Origin: Isoperla grammatica | Taxonomy: Eukaryota; Arthropoda; Insecta; Plecoptera; Perlodidae | NCBI GenBank assembly: GCA_945910005.1 | Contig: OX246746.1 | Coordinates: 39,876,579-39,940,578, forward strand | Reading direction: 5' to 3' | Length of the DNA: 64,000 nt | Shown: positions 11,981 through 23,173 of the stretch, piece after piece | How the letters are laid out: every line of letters begins with the position of its first letter | Position numbering within the stretch: the stretch's first letter is position 1 | Translations under genes and position numbers: made by a program | Notes under the pieces: model-generated | Told to the model about the DNA's origin: nothing | The model's database searches: none | Seen by the model: the letters and a program-made list of their open reading frames with translations, nothing else

Positions 11981-12470
11981 TCATCTGCACCAACAGCCGT
12001 CAGCCACGACGGTAGGCCTACACATAGGATTACCATGGGCATCGACATTACCTTCTGCTAAAGCAATAGCGATCTCCTCTTTGGCCGCTTCACACATGGC
12101 AGTGTACGCAGCATCGTGAATGGCAGCAGAAACCTTATTTCGGTGTTTTATGAAGGTCACAGGTGCCATACACGGCATGTCAACAGCAACTGAAAATGTC
12201 GCCCCACTTCCCATTGCTATGACGCCATTAACTACGGCATCATTTACATGCATATAGGAATGTGTTTTGGAAGGATCCTCTGATTTATTTTTGATTTTGT
12301 GTTGCAAACATCACATTTGAATATCCATCCATGTACTGCGGTTTCCATTTACCTCGTCCAGTACTAGAAGTATTATGTAAATATGAATGTCGAGAAATGA
12401 CTACGCATTTATTAACAGGCTTATAAGCTATAAGTACACTAAATCTAGTGATCCACTTTATATCATACAC
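11981..12470 (-). pseudogene. Mutator-like (MULE-type) transposase fragment
   Basis: Two overlapping minus-strand frames (12470-12285 and 12307-11981) read as one protein with a frameshift near 12300. The larger part has the block YMHVNDAVVNGVIAMGSGA, then DMPCMAPVTFIKHRNKV, AAYTAMCEAAKEEIAIALAEG and DAHGNPMCRPTVVADGCWC. This order (variable N-terminus, M-x-CM, K/H-rich helix, then an acidic-to-VVADG-W block) is what I know from animal Mutator-like transposase domain proteins; the Asp of VVADG is the likely first catalytic acid. It breaks off just after that block. The assignment rests on pattern memory, not a search. Confidence 0.65.
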
Positions 12471-12509
12471 TTTATATCAACATATGTTACATCATTTTGC
12501 TAACATACC

Positions 12510-12978
12510 CATTCAATACTATCGTTTATGCTTTCAATTGTTTTGTCTTTAATGTCATTCCTATAGATGACGCCATTCACTATCCATTGCGTATTTTTGT
12601 ACTTGTCCTAGCCCCGTTCAAAGAGATCGTTCATTTGCGCCATTACGTGTCTCTCATGGTGGCTTTGAAACCAACATTGTTTGTGCCCGCGTGAATCACA
12701 ATAACTTTAGGCTCTACGCTATCTTCTCTCCTCTGAATAATGTAGCTCAGTTCACTGACCCTGACACCACTGAACACACCCACTTCGCAGCCCTTTGATT
12801 GACACACATTACTCGCAACTTTTATCGTAGAGTCCCCCACAATAAGCACCTCTTTTCGATCCACTGTTGGACCCTCCATAATTTTTTCTTGCGCTCTTCC
12901 ATGGCTACGATTATCTTTGTGTTCCGAGTGTTGCAGTAAAATCCTCCTAAACTTATCTTCCTTATCTTCTTTAACCAC
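12510..12978 (-). pseudogene. SGNH/GDSL-esterase-like protein fragment
   Basis: The minus-strand frame has the SGNH block I (VLIVGDSTIKVASN, nucleophile Ser in GDS) and block III (VIVIHAGTNNVG, with the oxyanion-hole Asn). Frame changes near 12650 and a stop follow (MAQMNDLFERG then TAG), after which the same frame reads NTQWIVNGVIYRNDIKD. The fragment ends near a GTATGT donor-like site at about 12510. SGNH domains of this style are known in ORF1 of some CR1/L2-like LINEs and in other mobile-element proteins; which applies is unclear. It is probably not a functional esterase. Confidence 0.6.
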
Positions 12979-13214
12979 CGTTCATAAATAATGGCCAAAC
13001 ACTAAATGCAGATGATTTATAAACCTGAGCCCCATCTGTATTAAATGTATAGCTGTAGTTATTAATATTACTAAGACATACCGAGTCTGCTGTTGAAAGT
13101 TCTTTGTACACACTACCACTTGAGATATCATTTAAATGATCATCGTTCACGTTTTGGTAACGGCGTGATAACGATTGATTATCAGGATTCTCTAAAAACG
13201 ATTAGGTTGCTCTT
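12979..13214. other. Spacer
   Basis: No feature was recognised between the SGNH fragment and the unclassified transposon protein. Confidence 0.4.
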
Positions 13215-13651
13215 TCATTGAAATCGTTTAAAAACAATGTCCATTATTTCAATTTTTAGACTCGCATGGTTCATTACAGCCTGAACAGGTACCCGTGATG
13301 GTTCTATGATCACTTGTTTTACAAAACATGTAAGGTAGCATTCACATATGGAACAATACAAATGAAATTTCAAGCCTGGCATTCTATTAACAAATAATTT
13401 TTCAAACAAATATTTTGCTTTAGGCAAAACATTTTCTCCAAACAATAAGTTAAAAAGCGCCAACAAATAAGAAGTGGGTACATCTGAGAGGTTATCCCGC
13501 ATTATAAATGAAAATGTGTCAACAAGGGTGATAGTAATATAAAGTTGTTTTCCATGTGGTCATCCTAAAACAAAACAATAAGTTTAAAAAACATAATATT
13601 GCCATTGTTGTTGTGTACTTTAATTTGGTTATGGCAGTGAAAAAAAAGTGT
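13215..13651 (-). pseudogene. Unclassified transposon protein, N-terminal exon and upstream region
   Basis: The exon 13502-13215 encodes MRDNLSDVPTSYLLALFNLLFG, then a Cys pair (YCSICECY). The adjoining 13503-13651 is non-coding. The same arrangement is found at 20174-20400: shared words CCGCATTATAAATGAAAATG, CATAATATTGCCATTGTT and GCAGTGAAAAAAAAGT, where the exon is cut after MRD. It is therefore a dispersed element. I believe the domain belongs with the protein at 37556-38275 (a family common in aquatic animals), but the superfamily is unresolved. Its right end at about 13651 cuts the RNase H start of the LINE that follows. Confidence 0.5.
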
Positions 13652-15805
13652 TTGCCATCCGTATAAACTACTAATGAATTGTTTCAAAATGAACCTATGT
13701 GTTCCCTGAAAAGAGCATTAACCTCCTGTACTGATATCAGGACATGATCGGCGAGGGGTGGAATAGGGAAGAGGTTAGATGGTTGGAAATTGCTAAAAAG
13801 GCCTTCTTGAAAATATAATAGGGAATATGATCGTTTAATTTTCGCCTTAAGTAGGCTGACGGTATCATACAAAACTAGCAGTTTATACATGGAATGTGGA
13901 GATTTGTCTTTACATGATCCTTTAATAGACGCGAGATATTGTAGTTTCGGAATCGGGCAATTACTCGAGAGGGATAGACTTTTGATTAAGAATTTTTTTG
14001 AAAGAAAATCCCATCGATGTTTAAGTGGTTCGATGCAGGCCTCAGTCTGCAGAGCCATGTAAGGGGATGAATTCATTGCCCCGAGCGCTATGCGTAAAGC
14101 CTTGATATAATCCGTTCGAGGAGAATCAGGTGAGATGCTGCTGCAGGCGAGAAGAGTTGATAACTATATTCAAGTCTAGATCTGATTAATGATTTTTATA
14201 AGATTAGCAAGCTATACTGTTCTGCTCCCCACCAGGTGGTAGTGAGAGCTTTTAGAACATCAAGAGCTAACAAACATCGAGCTCGAAGGGGCTTAATATG
14301 AGGGAGCCATGTAGATCGAATATCGAATGTAACACCTTACAAATTGAAACAAGGGAGGGGGCGGAGAGATTGGCCTGAGAAGTCAATAGAGATGTTATGA
14401 GGAATTCTTTTCTTCGTAAAGACCACCAATTTACATTTTTCAATAGACAGGGAGATACCAAGTATGTCTAGCCACTTCATGAGTGCTAAGAGAGCCTCTT
14501 TTATGTTCCATAGTGCTACCTGGAGGTTAAGAAAAATACAATAAATGAGAATGTCGTCTGAATACTGCAAAATTCTGCAAAATGGAGAGATAATTAGATC
14601 AATATCATGTGTATAAATGGCATAGAGGATGGGGCCTAGCAGTGGCGTAACGCAAATTGCCCGGGCCCCCACGCAAGAATCGTCTCGAGCCCCCAATAAA
14701 GGCTAGTGGCGTATCGAAAAATTCACAGTGGGGGCGGGGGATTGAACATCCTAAGCATGTAGTGGGTCTAGGGCGAAAGTCCCAGCCGGCGGAGGTGAAG
14801 GCGAATTTTTTTTTCATATAACGTTTTACATGCCTGTAAACACGTTTCAGAATCGGACAATGAACCAAGATATAATATGATAGTTTTCCCCCGTCCGGGC
14901 CCGTGGTAGTATTGGCCTAGGTAATAAGAAGGTTCAATATATTCAGGATCCAATATAGTTTCTTATAGGTAGTGCCGATCGTAAGACGAGAGAAAAGAGG
15001 AACCCCCTGACCCCTTCCACCCGTAAGCCTTTTTAAATATATTCCTCCAACTTCCTCCCCCGTATGGCCCCGGAAGAGAATAGGTCCAAGTTGACAACAT
15101 TTGAACTTTGATGATGAAAAAACAAGATATGTACGTATGGCAACCCGGGTCCCCCTCAACAGCGAGCCCCCCTGCTTCGCGGGGGCGGTGGGGGTCTCCT
15201 TTACGCCACTGGGGCTTAGCACAGAACCTTGGGGGAGACCTTTGCGAGAGACTCTAGGACCTATGATTTTGCCTTGAAATCGTACATAAATCACCCTTTG
15301 AGAAAGATAGTTATACCATGGACTTATAATAGTAACTGCGTTACTATAAGTCCATGGTTATACAATATACATCCATCGGCAGGCCTGGGAGGGGATGCCA
15401 ATGCCCTATTAGGATCGCAATATGTACGTTATCATAGGCGCTTGCAATATCGACGGTCATTGCGGGGAAAAATTTGCTCGTGCGTAACAGGTTTGTATAT
15501 CCGTATTAAAGATAGCTAGATTGTCCATTGTGGATTTGCCTTTGCGGAACCCAAACTGAGACCTGGAGAGAATGTTATGGTGCTCCACATGCCATTCTAG
15601 TCTTTGAGCTAGGATTCTCTCTAAAACCTTAGCAGTACATGAAAGAAGGGAGAAGGGTCTATACAATTTGGCCTGTGCCGGGTCTTTGTTGGGTTCCAGG
15701 ATAGGTATGACGAATTGAGAAGTAATAATTTCACCTGTTTCTCCTGTGGACATCATGTTATTGTAAGTTTCCTGTAACCGTATTACCGCCAAGTCCGGGA
15801 GTTGC
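13652..15805 (-). pseudogene. LINE reverse transcriptase with RNase H start, interrupted
   Basis: Read on the minus strand after removing insertions, the order is: KQLPDLAVIRLQETYNN, the YRPFSLLSCTAKVLERILAQ and SQFGFRKGKSTMDNLA blocks, motif A (VDIASAYDNV), motif B (KGLPQGSVLSP), then after a MITE ILYAIYTHDID and motif C QYSDDILIY. A long connection follows (MNSSPYMALQTEACIEPLKH) and the beginning of an RNase H domain (LVVYTDGK), where the next element cuts in at about 13651. RNase H after RT suggests the I/R1-like side of LINE diversity. The N-terminal RT block lies at 20071-20173, across the Kolobok-like insertion. Several frameshifts and an inverted duplication at 15311-15362 show decay. 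Confidence 0.85.
14640..15211. mobile_element. hAT-like MITE (TIR CAGTGGCGTA) inside the LINE
   Basis: The element begins CAGTGGCGTAACGC at 14640 and ends CCTTTACGCCACTG at 15211, giving 10-bp inverted ends. The flanks are GGGCCTAG (14632-14639) and GGGCTTAG (15212-15219), an 8-bp TSD with one change. Removing the unit rejoins LINE motif B to the following LYAIYTHDID block. An 8-bp TSD supports hAT. Internal C- and G-rich tracts carry no coding sequence. Confidence 0.8.
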
Positions 15806-16152
15806 TTAAAGGTAGCCCACCCCACGGTTGAAAATGATTTTTGACCATACTCATATTATTTAATAAACTTTGAATCCTCGTATGAATGAATAGAGCGTCG
15901 AAAACTAGAATTGAATCGGGCTATCGGTTCGGAAGTTACAGCGTGTTTACTTTTAGAAGGGGAGGGGGGAAAACGTCATCGCTACGGTCGGCTCTTGGTA
16001 GCGCGCGCCGAACCCTTGCTTGACAGGTATAAACACGTGTAGCCAGCCGCAGTCGACTCGCGGTCTGTGTCACGAGATACTGATTGGGATTTCGTGATTG
16101 ATCGTAATATTTGCATTGATACATCCTAAGGCATAATGTCGCAATTACAACC

Positions 16153-17520
16153 CTACAAGTTTGAACCTCGAAAGTGAGTGAGGAATAAATCAATATTTAT
16201 GCCATAATTTTCAATAAGGCGCGTTAAAAGTTGGTCGCAAGCCGGCTTTTCTAACTCTCCCGCTACGAGACCCTTCTGCAGAACAATAAAATCTATTATC
16301 TTATCAGTCTTTATAACCATAATAGTATACGTGCAATATTTGGCACAGAACCCAGGCGAATCGTATTGCCCGTCGCCTGACAACCAGGCTCCGCCTTCCC
16401 GAACTGTCACTTCTCTGGCGTTATTCCTTCTGTGCTCCGTCCACGTGTGTTTTATGCACGGAGCAATGAATCGACGCACGATCCTGTAGTACGTGGCCTC
16501 AGAAAAAAATAACATATTTATTGCTTCTGCAAAAGAATGAAACTTTATGAAGCTCGTGCCCGTGCAATATAGTGATGTTGCAAACTTCACGGTGCCAACA
16601 CCGAACCGATTGTTGGATGCTTGCGATCTCCAAATCAGTCTGTGACCTATATTGCATATCGTTGAAACAATTAGTGCTGCACCCTTAGTCGATTGTTGTA
16701 GGTCGGTGACTTTGTGACCACATTCCATACAATAAACAAATAGCAGTTTTAAACAATCCCATAAAACAATGAACGAATCGTATGTATCAGCTTGAGGTCT
16801 ATTGTTGTCGGCGTTGCATTCGCTGCCTTCATCATCGCTATCGTCATCGCTGATTTCTCTGCGGTCATCGTCCTCGTCGGTGTGTTCCTCTATTGTTGGC
16901 TCATAAGAGGAATCCAATCGCTCAACTGGGTCTACATCACAAGCACTTGTCATATTGTCAGCTAGATTGTCGCCGATAAGATTGCACTGGATTCCAATGT
17001 CTCGAGTCGTCCCGCGATCATGTGCAATGTCGGTATAATATGTAGTGATGTCCGGTTCACAAATGACTACTTCTGGTTCTACATCCGTCAAAGTATTACC
17101 GCCGGCATTTTCCATGGCTTCGGCTACTGTCTTCTTTCTAATGTATACCGACGTGTTTCGACGCCTTTTTGATTGCGGCTCGGATGCTGAGGAAGACGAT
17201 GACACAACAGATCTCTGAAAACCTTTCATGTTTTTTGACGGTATTGCACTTTTTATTAGCACAGGGTTACACCTACTTGCAAACAGACCAAAATCTACCT
17301 TTAGCTGTGCAGATGTGTGGAAATCGGCAGGAGTAAAGTGATTTGAACATACCACCGAAGTCGCACTGGGCACAAAACCAACCCGACTGATTTTATTCAC
17401 CCATGCTTTGTGACAGACTGGAGATCAATTCCTGTTTGGAAACTTGTGGAAACTGATGCGTTTTCCGTCAATTACTTGCCCAGGACTATGAGAACACTTA
17501 TAGACTGAACAGGACGGCAT
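16153..17520 (-). pseudogene. THAP-domain transposase, Kolobok type, truncated
   Basis: The ATG at 17520-17518 starts MPSCSVYKCSHSPGQ, the first half of a THAP zinc finger (two Cys). TGA at 17427-17425 interrupts it, and the same frame continues to the C-x2-H half (VVCSNHF) at about residue 60. Next come a basic stretch (SKRRRNTSVYIRKK), a long acidic region and a catalytic-like C-terminus: SGDGQYDSPGFCAKYCTYT and IDFIVLQKGLVAGELEK. A DGxxDSPG...KYxTYT block is typical of Kolobok transposases. The frame ends at FLTHFRGSNL, well short of the usual length, so the C-terminal catalytic part is lost. It sits inside the TTAA-flanked unit and was probably the enzyme that moved it, or its ancestor. 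Confidence 0.8.
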
Positions 17521-18063
17521 GATAAAATTTAAAATATGACGATCATACAAAAAACACAGTCACTGCAGAGACAAAACACGATAAAATAAACTTTGGAAAT
17601 AGATACTGATGAACGTTCGTATCACACATTCACAGCTACAATATTGTTCCTATGCGTTTGAAGTCACTTATTATTACCACATGTGGTAGTCATAACACAC
17701 TTGAAAAACTATTGCGGAAGGTTGACAATGTACAAAAGCAACACGCACGTTGAGAGAGACAGGTGCGTAGCTCACCGCCTCACACCGCACACAAATCAAC
17801 GCAGCGAGCCGGGCGCGGCTGGCCCACGATACACTGTAATTCGAAAAGGTCGAAAATTCGACCCCTGGGAGATTATCACAGGATCAACCCCTGTTTTTAT
17901 GGGGTCGACTAATCGACCCTTTGTTTTAAGAGTTGATCAATCGACTCTCCGTGGTCGATAAAAAGTATCACTTAAGGTCAATAATAGTGCCCCAACAGGT
18001 CTAAGATTAAACCTCCGCAAGTCGAAAATCAATCCTCAAATGTGATTATATTCGCCCTCACGT

Positions 18064-18240
18064 GGTCGAAGTACAGTCCCTTCAAGAGCGTTCTTTCGAC
18101 TCCAAGGGGTTGATTATGCCCACCCTGCGATGTCACTAGTAAACCTCACGGGTTCGAAGTACAGTCCCTTCACGGGCGTTCTTTCGACTCCAACGGGTTG
18201 ATTATACCCGCCCTGTGATGCCACTAGTAAAGTTCACGAG
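18064..18240 (+). repeat. Two copies of an ~87-bp tandem repeat
   Basis: The segment with TCGAAGTACAGTCCCTTCA recurs at 18065 and about 18152, each followed by GCGTTCTTTCGACTCCAA and a GTTGATTAT...CACTAGTAAA end. It lies inside the TA-flanked element. Confidence 0.75.
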
Positions 18241-18473
18241 GTATCAATAAAAATGTGGATATAGCTGCAGTGCAAGGTTGTTACCTGCAGCATTCTGTTA
18301 GTGGTGCAACCTAGGAGGTAGTATTAGAACTAAACATGTTCATTCATTTTATTGGTTGCCAGATTATGAACTTTTAAATCCTGAAACAATTCTTTTAACG
18401 ACCATAGTACAAGTATACATACACATTGGTTAAGATCAGTAACATATACACATACTAAATTATTACACCCCTA

Positions 18474-18560
18474 GCTGGATTCGAACTGCATCCTCTCTGA
18501 CTCCACCTGTGAACAGAGACCCTATGCGTTTTACCGCACGGCTGTCTGAGCATAGTGTCT
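18474..18560 (-). other. tRNA-like sequence
   Basis: On the minus strand there is a T-arm/B-box-like AGTTCGAATCC and, upstream, a GCCGTGCGGTAAAACGC segment resembling a D-arm. A complete cloverleaf with paired acceptor stem is not evident. It is most likely a tRNA-derived relic in the mobile element. Confidence 0.3.
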
Positions 18561-18587
18561 TCGAACGGTAGAATTCACATAGAAGCG

Positions 18588-19512
18588 ACAAGGCTGACTG
18601 CTCTTTACGGGTGTAACTCGATCGTCTTACTGTGGTCTGTTATTCGACTCTTGGAGGAACATTATCATACCCCAGGGATGATAAGTCACGACCTTTAGAC
18701 GGTGACTGGTCAACCTGTACAACTACTTTACTCGCCCCATGGGGTTCAACAATCAACTCAACAAGGCCGACTGCTAGCTCTCTACGGGTGTAACTCGATC
18801 GTCTTACTGTGGTCTGTTATTAAACTCTTGGAGGAACATTATCATACCCTAGGGATGATAAGTAACGACCTTTAGCCAGTGACTGGTCTACCTGTACAAC
18901 TACTTTACTCGGCCCGTGGGGTTGAACAATCAACTCAACAAGGCCGACTGCTAGCTCTGCACGGGTATAACTCGATCGTCTTACTGTGGTCTGTTATTCG
19001 ACTCTTGGAGGAACATTATCATACCCTAGGGATGATAAGTAACGACCTTTAGACAGTGACTGGTCAACCTGTACAGCTTCTTTACTCGGCCCATGGGGTT
19101 GAACAATCAACTCAACAAGGCCGACTGCTAGCTCTCTACGGGTGTAACTCGATCGACTTACTGTGGTATGTTATTCGACTCTATGAGGAACATTATCATA
19201 CCCTAGGGATGATCAGTAACGACCTTTAGACAGTGACTGGTCAACCTGTACAACTTCTTTACTCGGCCCATGGGGTTGAACAATCAACTCAACAAGGCCG
19301 ACTGCTAGCTCTCTACGGGTGTAACTCGATCGACTTACTGTGGTCTGTTATTTGACTCTTGGAGGAACATTATCATACCCTAGGGATGATCAGTAACGAC
19401 CTTTAGACAGTGACTGGTCAACCTGTACAACTACTTTACTCGGCCCATGGGGTTGAACAATCAACTCAACAAGGCCGACTGCTAGCTCTCTACGGGTGTT
19501 ACTCGATCAACT
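18588..19512 (+). repeat. 177-bp tandem satellite, about 5 copies
   Basis: The marker AAGGCCGACTG recurs at 18763, 18940, 19117, 19294 and 19471, exactly 177 bases apart, with a diverged first unit at about 18588. Units differ by a few substitutions. The array lies wholly between the inverted ends of the TA-flanked element. Confidence 0.92.
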
Positions 19513-20070
19513 TCTGCTATGTTTTGTTTCGACTCCATTGGTTGATTATTCGACCCCACGCAGTTGATTTATAGCGTTTTAGAGGTTTGTTTCGGCAGAC
19601 CTCTTATGTGGCATTGGTCAACCCTGTTTGGTTGAAACTTCTCTCTTTAGGGTCGATTATTATTCTCTATGGGGAACATTTTTCGCTCGTTTTGAGGCGT
19701 TTATTTATTTAACCCCAAGAGGTTAGTTAAGGACTAGCTAGGTCGAGCAATCGACCCCTCATATTAAAGAGCGATTAGGAGAACCCTTGTGTTCCTTTTT
19801 TCAACCTTTCAAAACCAGTTTCTACTCCTGTAGACCTAGTTCTACCCAAGGGTTGACAATTCGACCTGTATCTGCCCCAATCGACCCTTCAATCGACCCC
19901 TTTCGACCCTTTCGAATGACAGTGTACGTAGCGCTGACGTCACAAAATCGTCTGCTAGGCGTAATATCGGTATAACTACTTGATGCGAAATCATAGAGAC
20001 TTCGCGTTTTCGGCGTTCGACTTTTTGAGTGAATGAGCACATTTTATTTTTCGTGACAGCCCACCTTTAA

Positions 20071-20173
20071 GCATACTGTAAGTTATCCCGTCCAGACCCG
20101 GGCTGTTATCCATAAGATTGCACATGCATTGTCCAATTCAATTCTGGAGATGGGTATTGACAAGACGGCATCT
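20071..20173 (-). pseudogene. 5' piece of the split LINE RT
   Basis: The minus strand reads DAVLSIPISRIELDNA, then SPGLDGITYSM, ending at the TTAA that flanks the Kolobok-like insertion. The same frame resumes as LKQLPDLAV at 15805. This is the RT block just before motif 1. It is cut at about 20173 by a copy of the unclassified transposon element. Confidence 0.8.
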
Positions 20174-20450
20174 TGCTATCCCGCATTATAAATGAAAATG
20201 TTCCAACAAGGGCTTCCCCGTATGATATTTTACTGCCATTAAAAAGACTGCGCAAACTCGTTGCTGGCTAAGAGTGGCGTAGCTTCTTCCGGGCATTCAG
20301 TGTCGCCAGCGTCAAATCAATATGTTAAAGAAACATAATATTGCCATTGTTACCGTTTACTCTAATTGGTTAATTGCAGTGAAAAAAAAGTTTGTTCTAG
20401 ACACGTGTAGAATGGGCGTTGTATCCAGTGCAATACAAGTACCAGTGCTG
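20174..20450 (-). repeat. Second copy of the unclassified element's 5' region
   Basis: It matches 13490-13651: the exon start MRD on the minus strand at about 20174-20186, the region after it, and the shared words CATAATATTGCCATTGTT and GCAGTGAAAAAAAAGT. An interior segment (about 20215-20310) is not shared. Confidence 0.55.
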
Positions 20451-20470
20451 TTTTCAGTGCCTCGCACCTT

Positions 20471-20535
20471 CTCGATTAGCCATTGTTGCACAAATATGAG
20501 ACGTTAAGCCCCATTAATCAATCAATTAATCAGCA
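20471..20535 (+). mobile_element. 3' end fragment of the ribozyme-SINE
   Basis: TCTCGATTAGCCATTGTTGC, GAGACGTTAAGCCCCATTA and an ATCA tail, about 65 bases. GCACCT occurs on both sides and may be a short TSD. Confidence 0.75.
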
Positions 20536-20548
20536 CCTCATGGTGAAC

Positions 20549-21900
20549 CTATAGCCGTTTGTAGGCACTCCCTAATTGTCGTGCACTAGGATTGTTATTA
20601 AAACCACCTCTGCTTCTTATTGCACTAAAAAACATCTCCAGGTGACCCTGGCTAAGTTTGTATGACAAGATGTATTTGAGCAGTGGGTAATCATCCAATA
20701 TATACATTGTATACATGTTCTTTAAGCCTCTGGAGCTTACAATAAAGCCAAGAAACCTTGTACGTATGTTACTGTGTATAATGGGTTGAGCATTAGCGCC
20801 GCCAGTCTTTAAAGATTTTCTGTAGTTTTCTGCTGCATTAAGGAAATCCAAAATTTTGTACCCGTTTTTGTTGGATTGAGGCTTTTTGTAGCAAGTTTTA
20901 GCTAGATAATTTCTAGAACTGTGGATGTCAAAGAGGTAATTGAATAACCTACACAACTTTAAAGTTGCATCCGAGCCTTTAAATTGGGTAAATTTCAATG
21001 TATCGCGACAGTAGTCAATGGCATCAGCAACGCTAGAGTTTGAGCAGCTAATCTCACCTTCATTCTTTCATTGTGCCATTCGACATGTCTTTTCGACAGC
21101 TTACAGCCAGCATGCAAGCCTTCCTTCCGCTGTAACTCCTCTAAATTTTTAATGAATTCCCAAGTGACAACATTTCCATCGCCACCAACAAGTCGTCTTT
21201 ATTGAAGGCGGGATTAAGGCCAGCAAGGCCTTTTCTACCATCCAACCTTTAACTTGCCAATGTGTTTCGGATTAATTTTAACATGTGACATGCATCTAAG
21301 AAAAAGTGGACCGGTTCGTTGGTGCATGGATGTTTCAATGATGCACCCATGTGGGGTCCATAAAACAAATCACATCTTAGAGATTGTGCCATACTCAAGT
21401 TGGAACTAACCCATCACGTGCTAATGACACCACTTTAACACCTGCATCGTGAACAAAAGTGAGGCATTCTTTAACAAGATTGGCAACGGTCCGTCCCATT
21501 AAGACCATTGAATAAAAAGTTGCGTACAGGAAGCTTCCAATAGCTATTAGCTGCGGTTACCAATAATACAGTAGCGTATTTAGCCTCTGGTAAACTGTCA
21601 TCATCATTGAACGCAGTGCCATAGTCAACACATCCGACGTATTTTTTGCCATCCGCTCAACCTTTTTTCTTATCTACATTTCATCCACGAGGAGTGAGCA
21701 TAGAACAGGTTTATTTATTTGAGAGTTTTCTTTGACTTCGACTTTTAATGCGTTTAATGACTCCGTTGTGAATCCTGGTTTGCCGTCAACACTCGTAAAC
21801 CATTTTCGCAATGTTGACGGATGTGGCGAACAGCATGAAAATCATTTTCGCACATAATTATATGCTTTGAAAGTGTTAAAGTTTAAAGTTAATGCAAAAC
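20549..21900 (-). pseudogene. P-element/THAP9-like transposase, second copy, decayed
   Basis: Read from about 21900 downwards the minus strand gives, in shifting frames: a segment ending STLRKWFTSVDGKPGF, the catalytic block VLCSLLVDEM (then stop), YVGYVDYGTAFNDDDSLPEA-like sequence, LLVTAANSYWKLP, a CHMLKLIRNTLAS block, and an intact C-terminal frame (20998-20549) with RTRFLGFIVSSRGLKNMY and LEMFFSAIRSRGGFNNNPSA. These follow THAP9/P transposase order. At least four frameshifts or stops break it. It is not a duplicate of 10150-10978, because the residues differ throughout. Confidence 0.85.
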
Positions 21901-22226
21901 CGCGAAGTTTAGTGGATACTTCTTACTTTTTGTCAATATTTGACTGCCGTTTTAGAAGCTCAGTTCCGGTCGAGGTAAGTCCCTCCTCGTGGTTACCGGT
22001 GCCTGTAAAGAGGGCTCTCGTGCACATCTTTAATCATAACTTTCTTCTTTTTGCCTTCATCGTCCTTTCTCTTCTTACTTTCATTACCTTCTTCCTCATC
22101 CGTGCCGGCTCTTTTTGCGATCCAAACGCCCACCAGACCCCCCCAAAATGGTTTGTTTACTGCTGGTTCCCCTGATGACGACCCTAGCATTGATTAGGTT
22201 ATGATTCGCTATGATTCGTTATGATT
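21901..22226. other. Spacer upstream of the P-type pseudogene
   Basis: It may contain the decayed 5' part of the P-type gene, but no THAP finger could be read. A short opposite-strand frame (21867-22175) is not supported. Confidence 0.35.
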
Positions 22227-22996
22227 AGCTTTTGATTCTCCAAAGTCGCCTCCAAGTGCGGCACAACATTATACATAAGCTAGCTAAAAGAATCTTATTT
22301 ATTGTGAGGAGCTTTTGATTCTCCAAAGTCGCCTCCAAGTGCGGCACAATATTATACATAAGCTAGCTAAAAGAATCTTATTTATTGTGAGGAGCTTCTG
22401 ATTCTCCAAAGTCGCCTCCAAGTGCGGCACAATATTATCCATAAGCTAGCTAAAAGAATCTTATTTATTGTAAGGAGCTTCTGATTCTCCAAAGTCGCCT
22501 CCAAGTACGGCACAATATTATACATAAGCTAGCTAAAAGAATCTTATTTATTGTGAGGAGCTTTTGATTCTCCAAAGTCGCCTCCAAGTGCGGCACAATA
22601 TTAAACATAAGCTAGCTAAAAGAATCTTATTTATTGTGAGGAGCTTTTGATTCTCCAAAGTCGCCTCCAAGTGCGGCACAATATTAAACATAAGCTAGCT
22701 AAAAGAATCTTATTTATTGTGAGGAGCTTTTGATTCTCCAAAGTCGCCTCCAAGTGCGGCACAATATTATACATAAGCTAGCTAAAAGAATCTTATTTAT
22801 TGTGAGGAGCTTCTGATTCTCCAAAGTCGCCTCCAAGTGCGGCACAATATTATACATAAGCTAGCTAAAAGAATCTAATTTATTGTGAGGAGCTTTTGAT
22901 TCTCCAAAGTCGCCTCCAAGTGCGGCACAATATTATACATAAGGTAGCTAAAAGAATCTTATTTATTGTGAGGAGCTTTTGATTCTCCAAAGTCGC
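22227..22996 (+). repeat. 83-bp tandem satellite, about 9.3 copies
   Basis: CAAAGTCGCC recurs at 22241, 22324, 22407 and so on to 22988, exactly 83 bases apart. Each unit has CTCCAAGTGCGGCACAATAT and TAAGCTAGCTAAAAGAATC. Copies are nearly identical, which indicates recent expansion or ongoing homogenisation. Confidence 0.95.
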
Positions 22997-23173
22997 TGGT
23001 ATTCTGCCACTTCCTTGGTGAGAGACAACACACGATCGTTGAATTGTGGTGGTGTCACTGGTGGGGCTTTTATCCTTGCGACTTTTGTCCCTTCGCCGTC
23101 GATCTTCAATATTGATCTGCGGACAAAGAACATTGCAATAAGATGATGACGATGATTTGGGTTTTGTGTCTCA

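Larger units (their letters stand above)
17832..19924. mobile_element. TA-flanked inverted-repeat element with satellite core
   Basis: The left end CACTGTAATTCGAAAAGGTC (17832) is mirrored at the right by a complement reading CACTGTCATTCGAAAGGGTC, ending 19924. TA lies directly outside both ends (17830-17831 and 19925-19926), so a TA target duplication is likely. The 2.09-kb interior has no transposase. It contains many GTCGA/TCGAC words, a pair of 87-bp repeats, a tRNA-like segment and a 177-bp tandem array. A Tc1/mariner-like or other TA-targeting origin is possible. Confidence 0.65.
15810..20066. mobile_element. TTAA-flanked Kolobok-like transposon, non-intact
   Basis: TTAA at 15806-15809 and at 20067-20070 flank a 4.26-kb block. 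Deleting the block and one TTAA rejoins the LINE reading frame exactly (ITYSM-LK-QLPDL). Both ends start AGGT reading inwards, though the inverted match is short (AGGTAGCCC and AGGTGGGCT). It carries a THAP-type transposase remnant (16153-17520) and a nested TA-flanked element (17832-19924). TTAA duplication plus a THAP transposase points to Kolobok rather than piggyBac. Confidence 0.85.

Noticed and set aside
22227..22996. CRISPR-like regular array
   Set aside because: Units are 83 bp, nearly identical throughout, with no short repeat alternating with unique spacers; the genome is eukaryotic.
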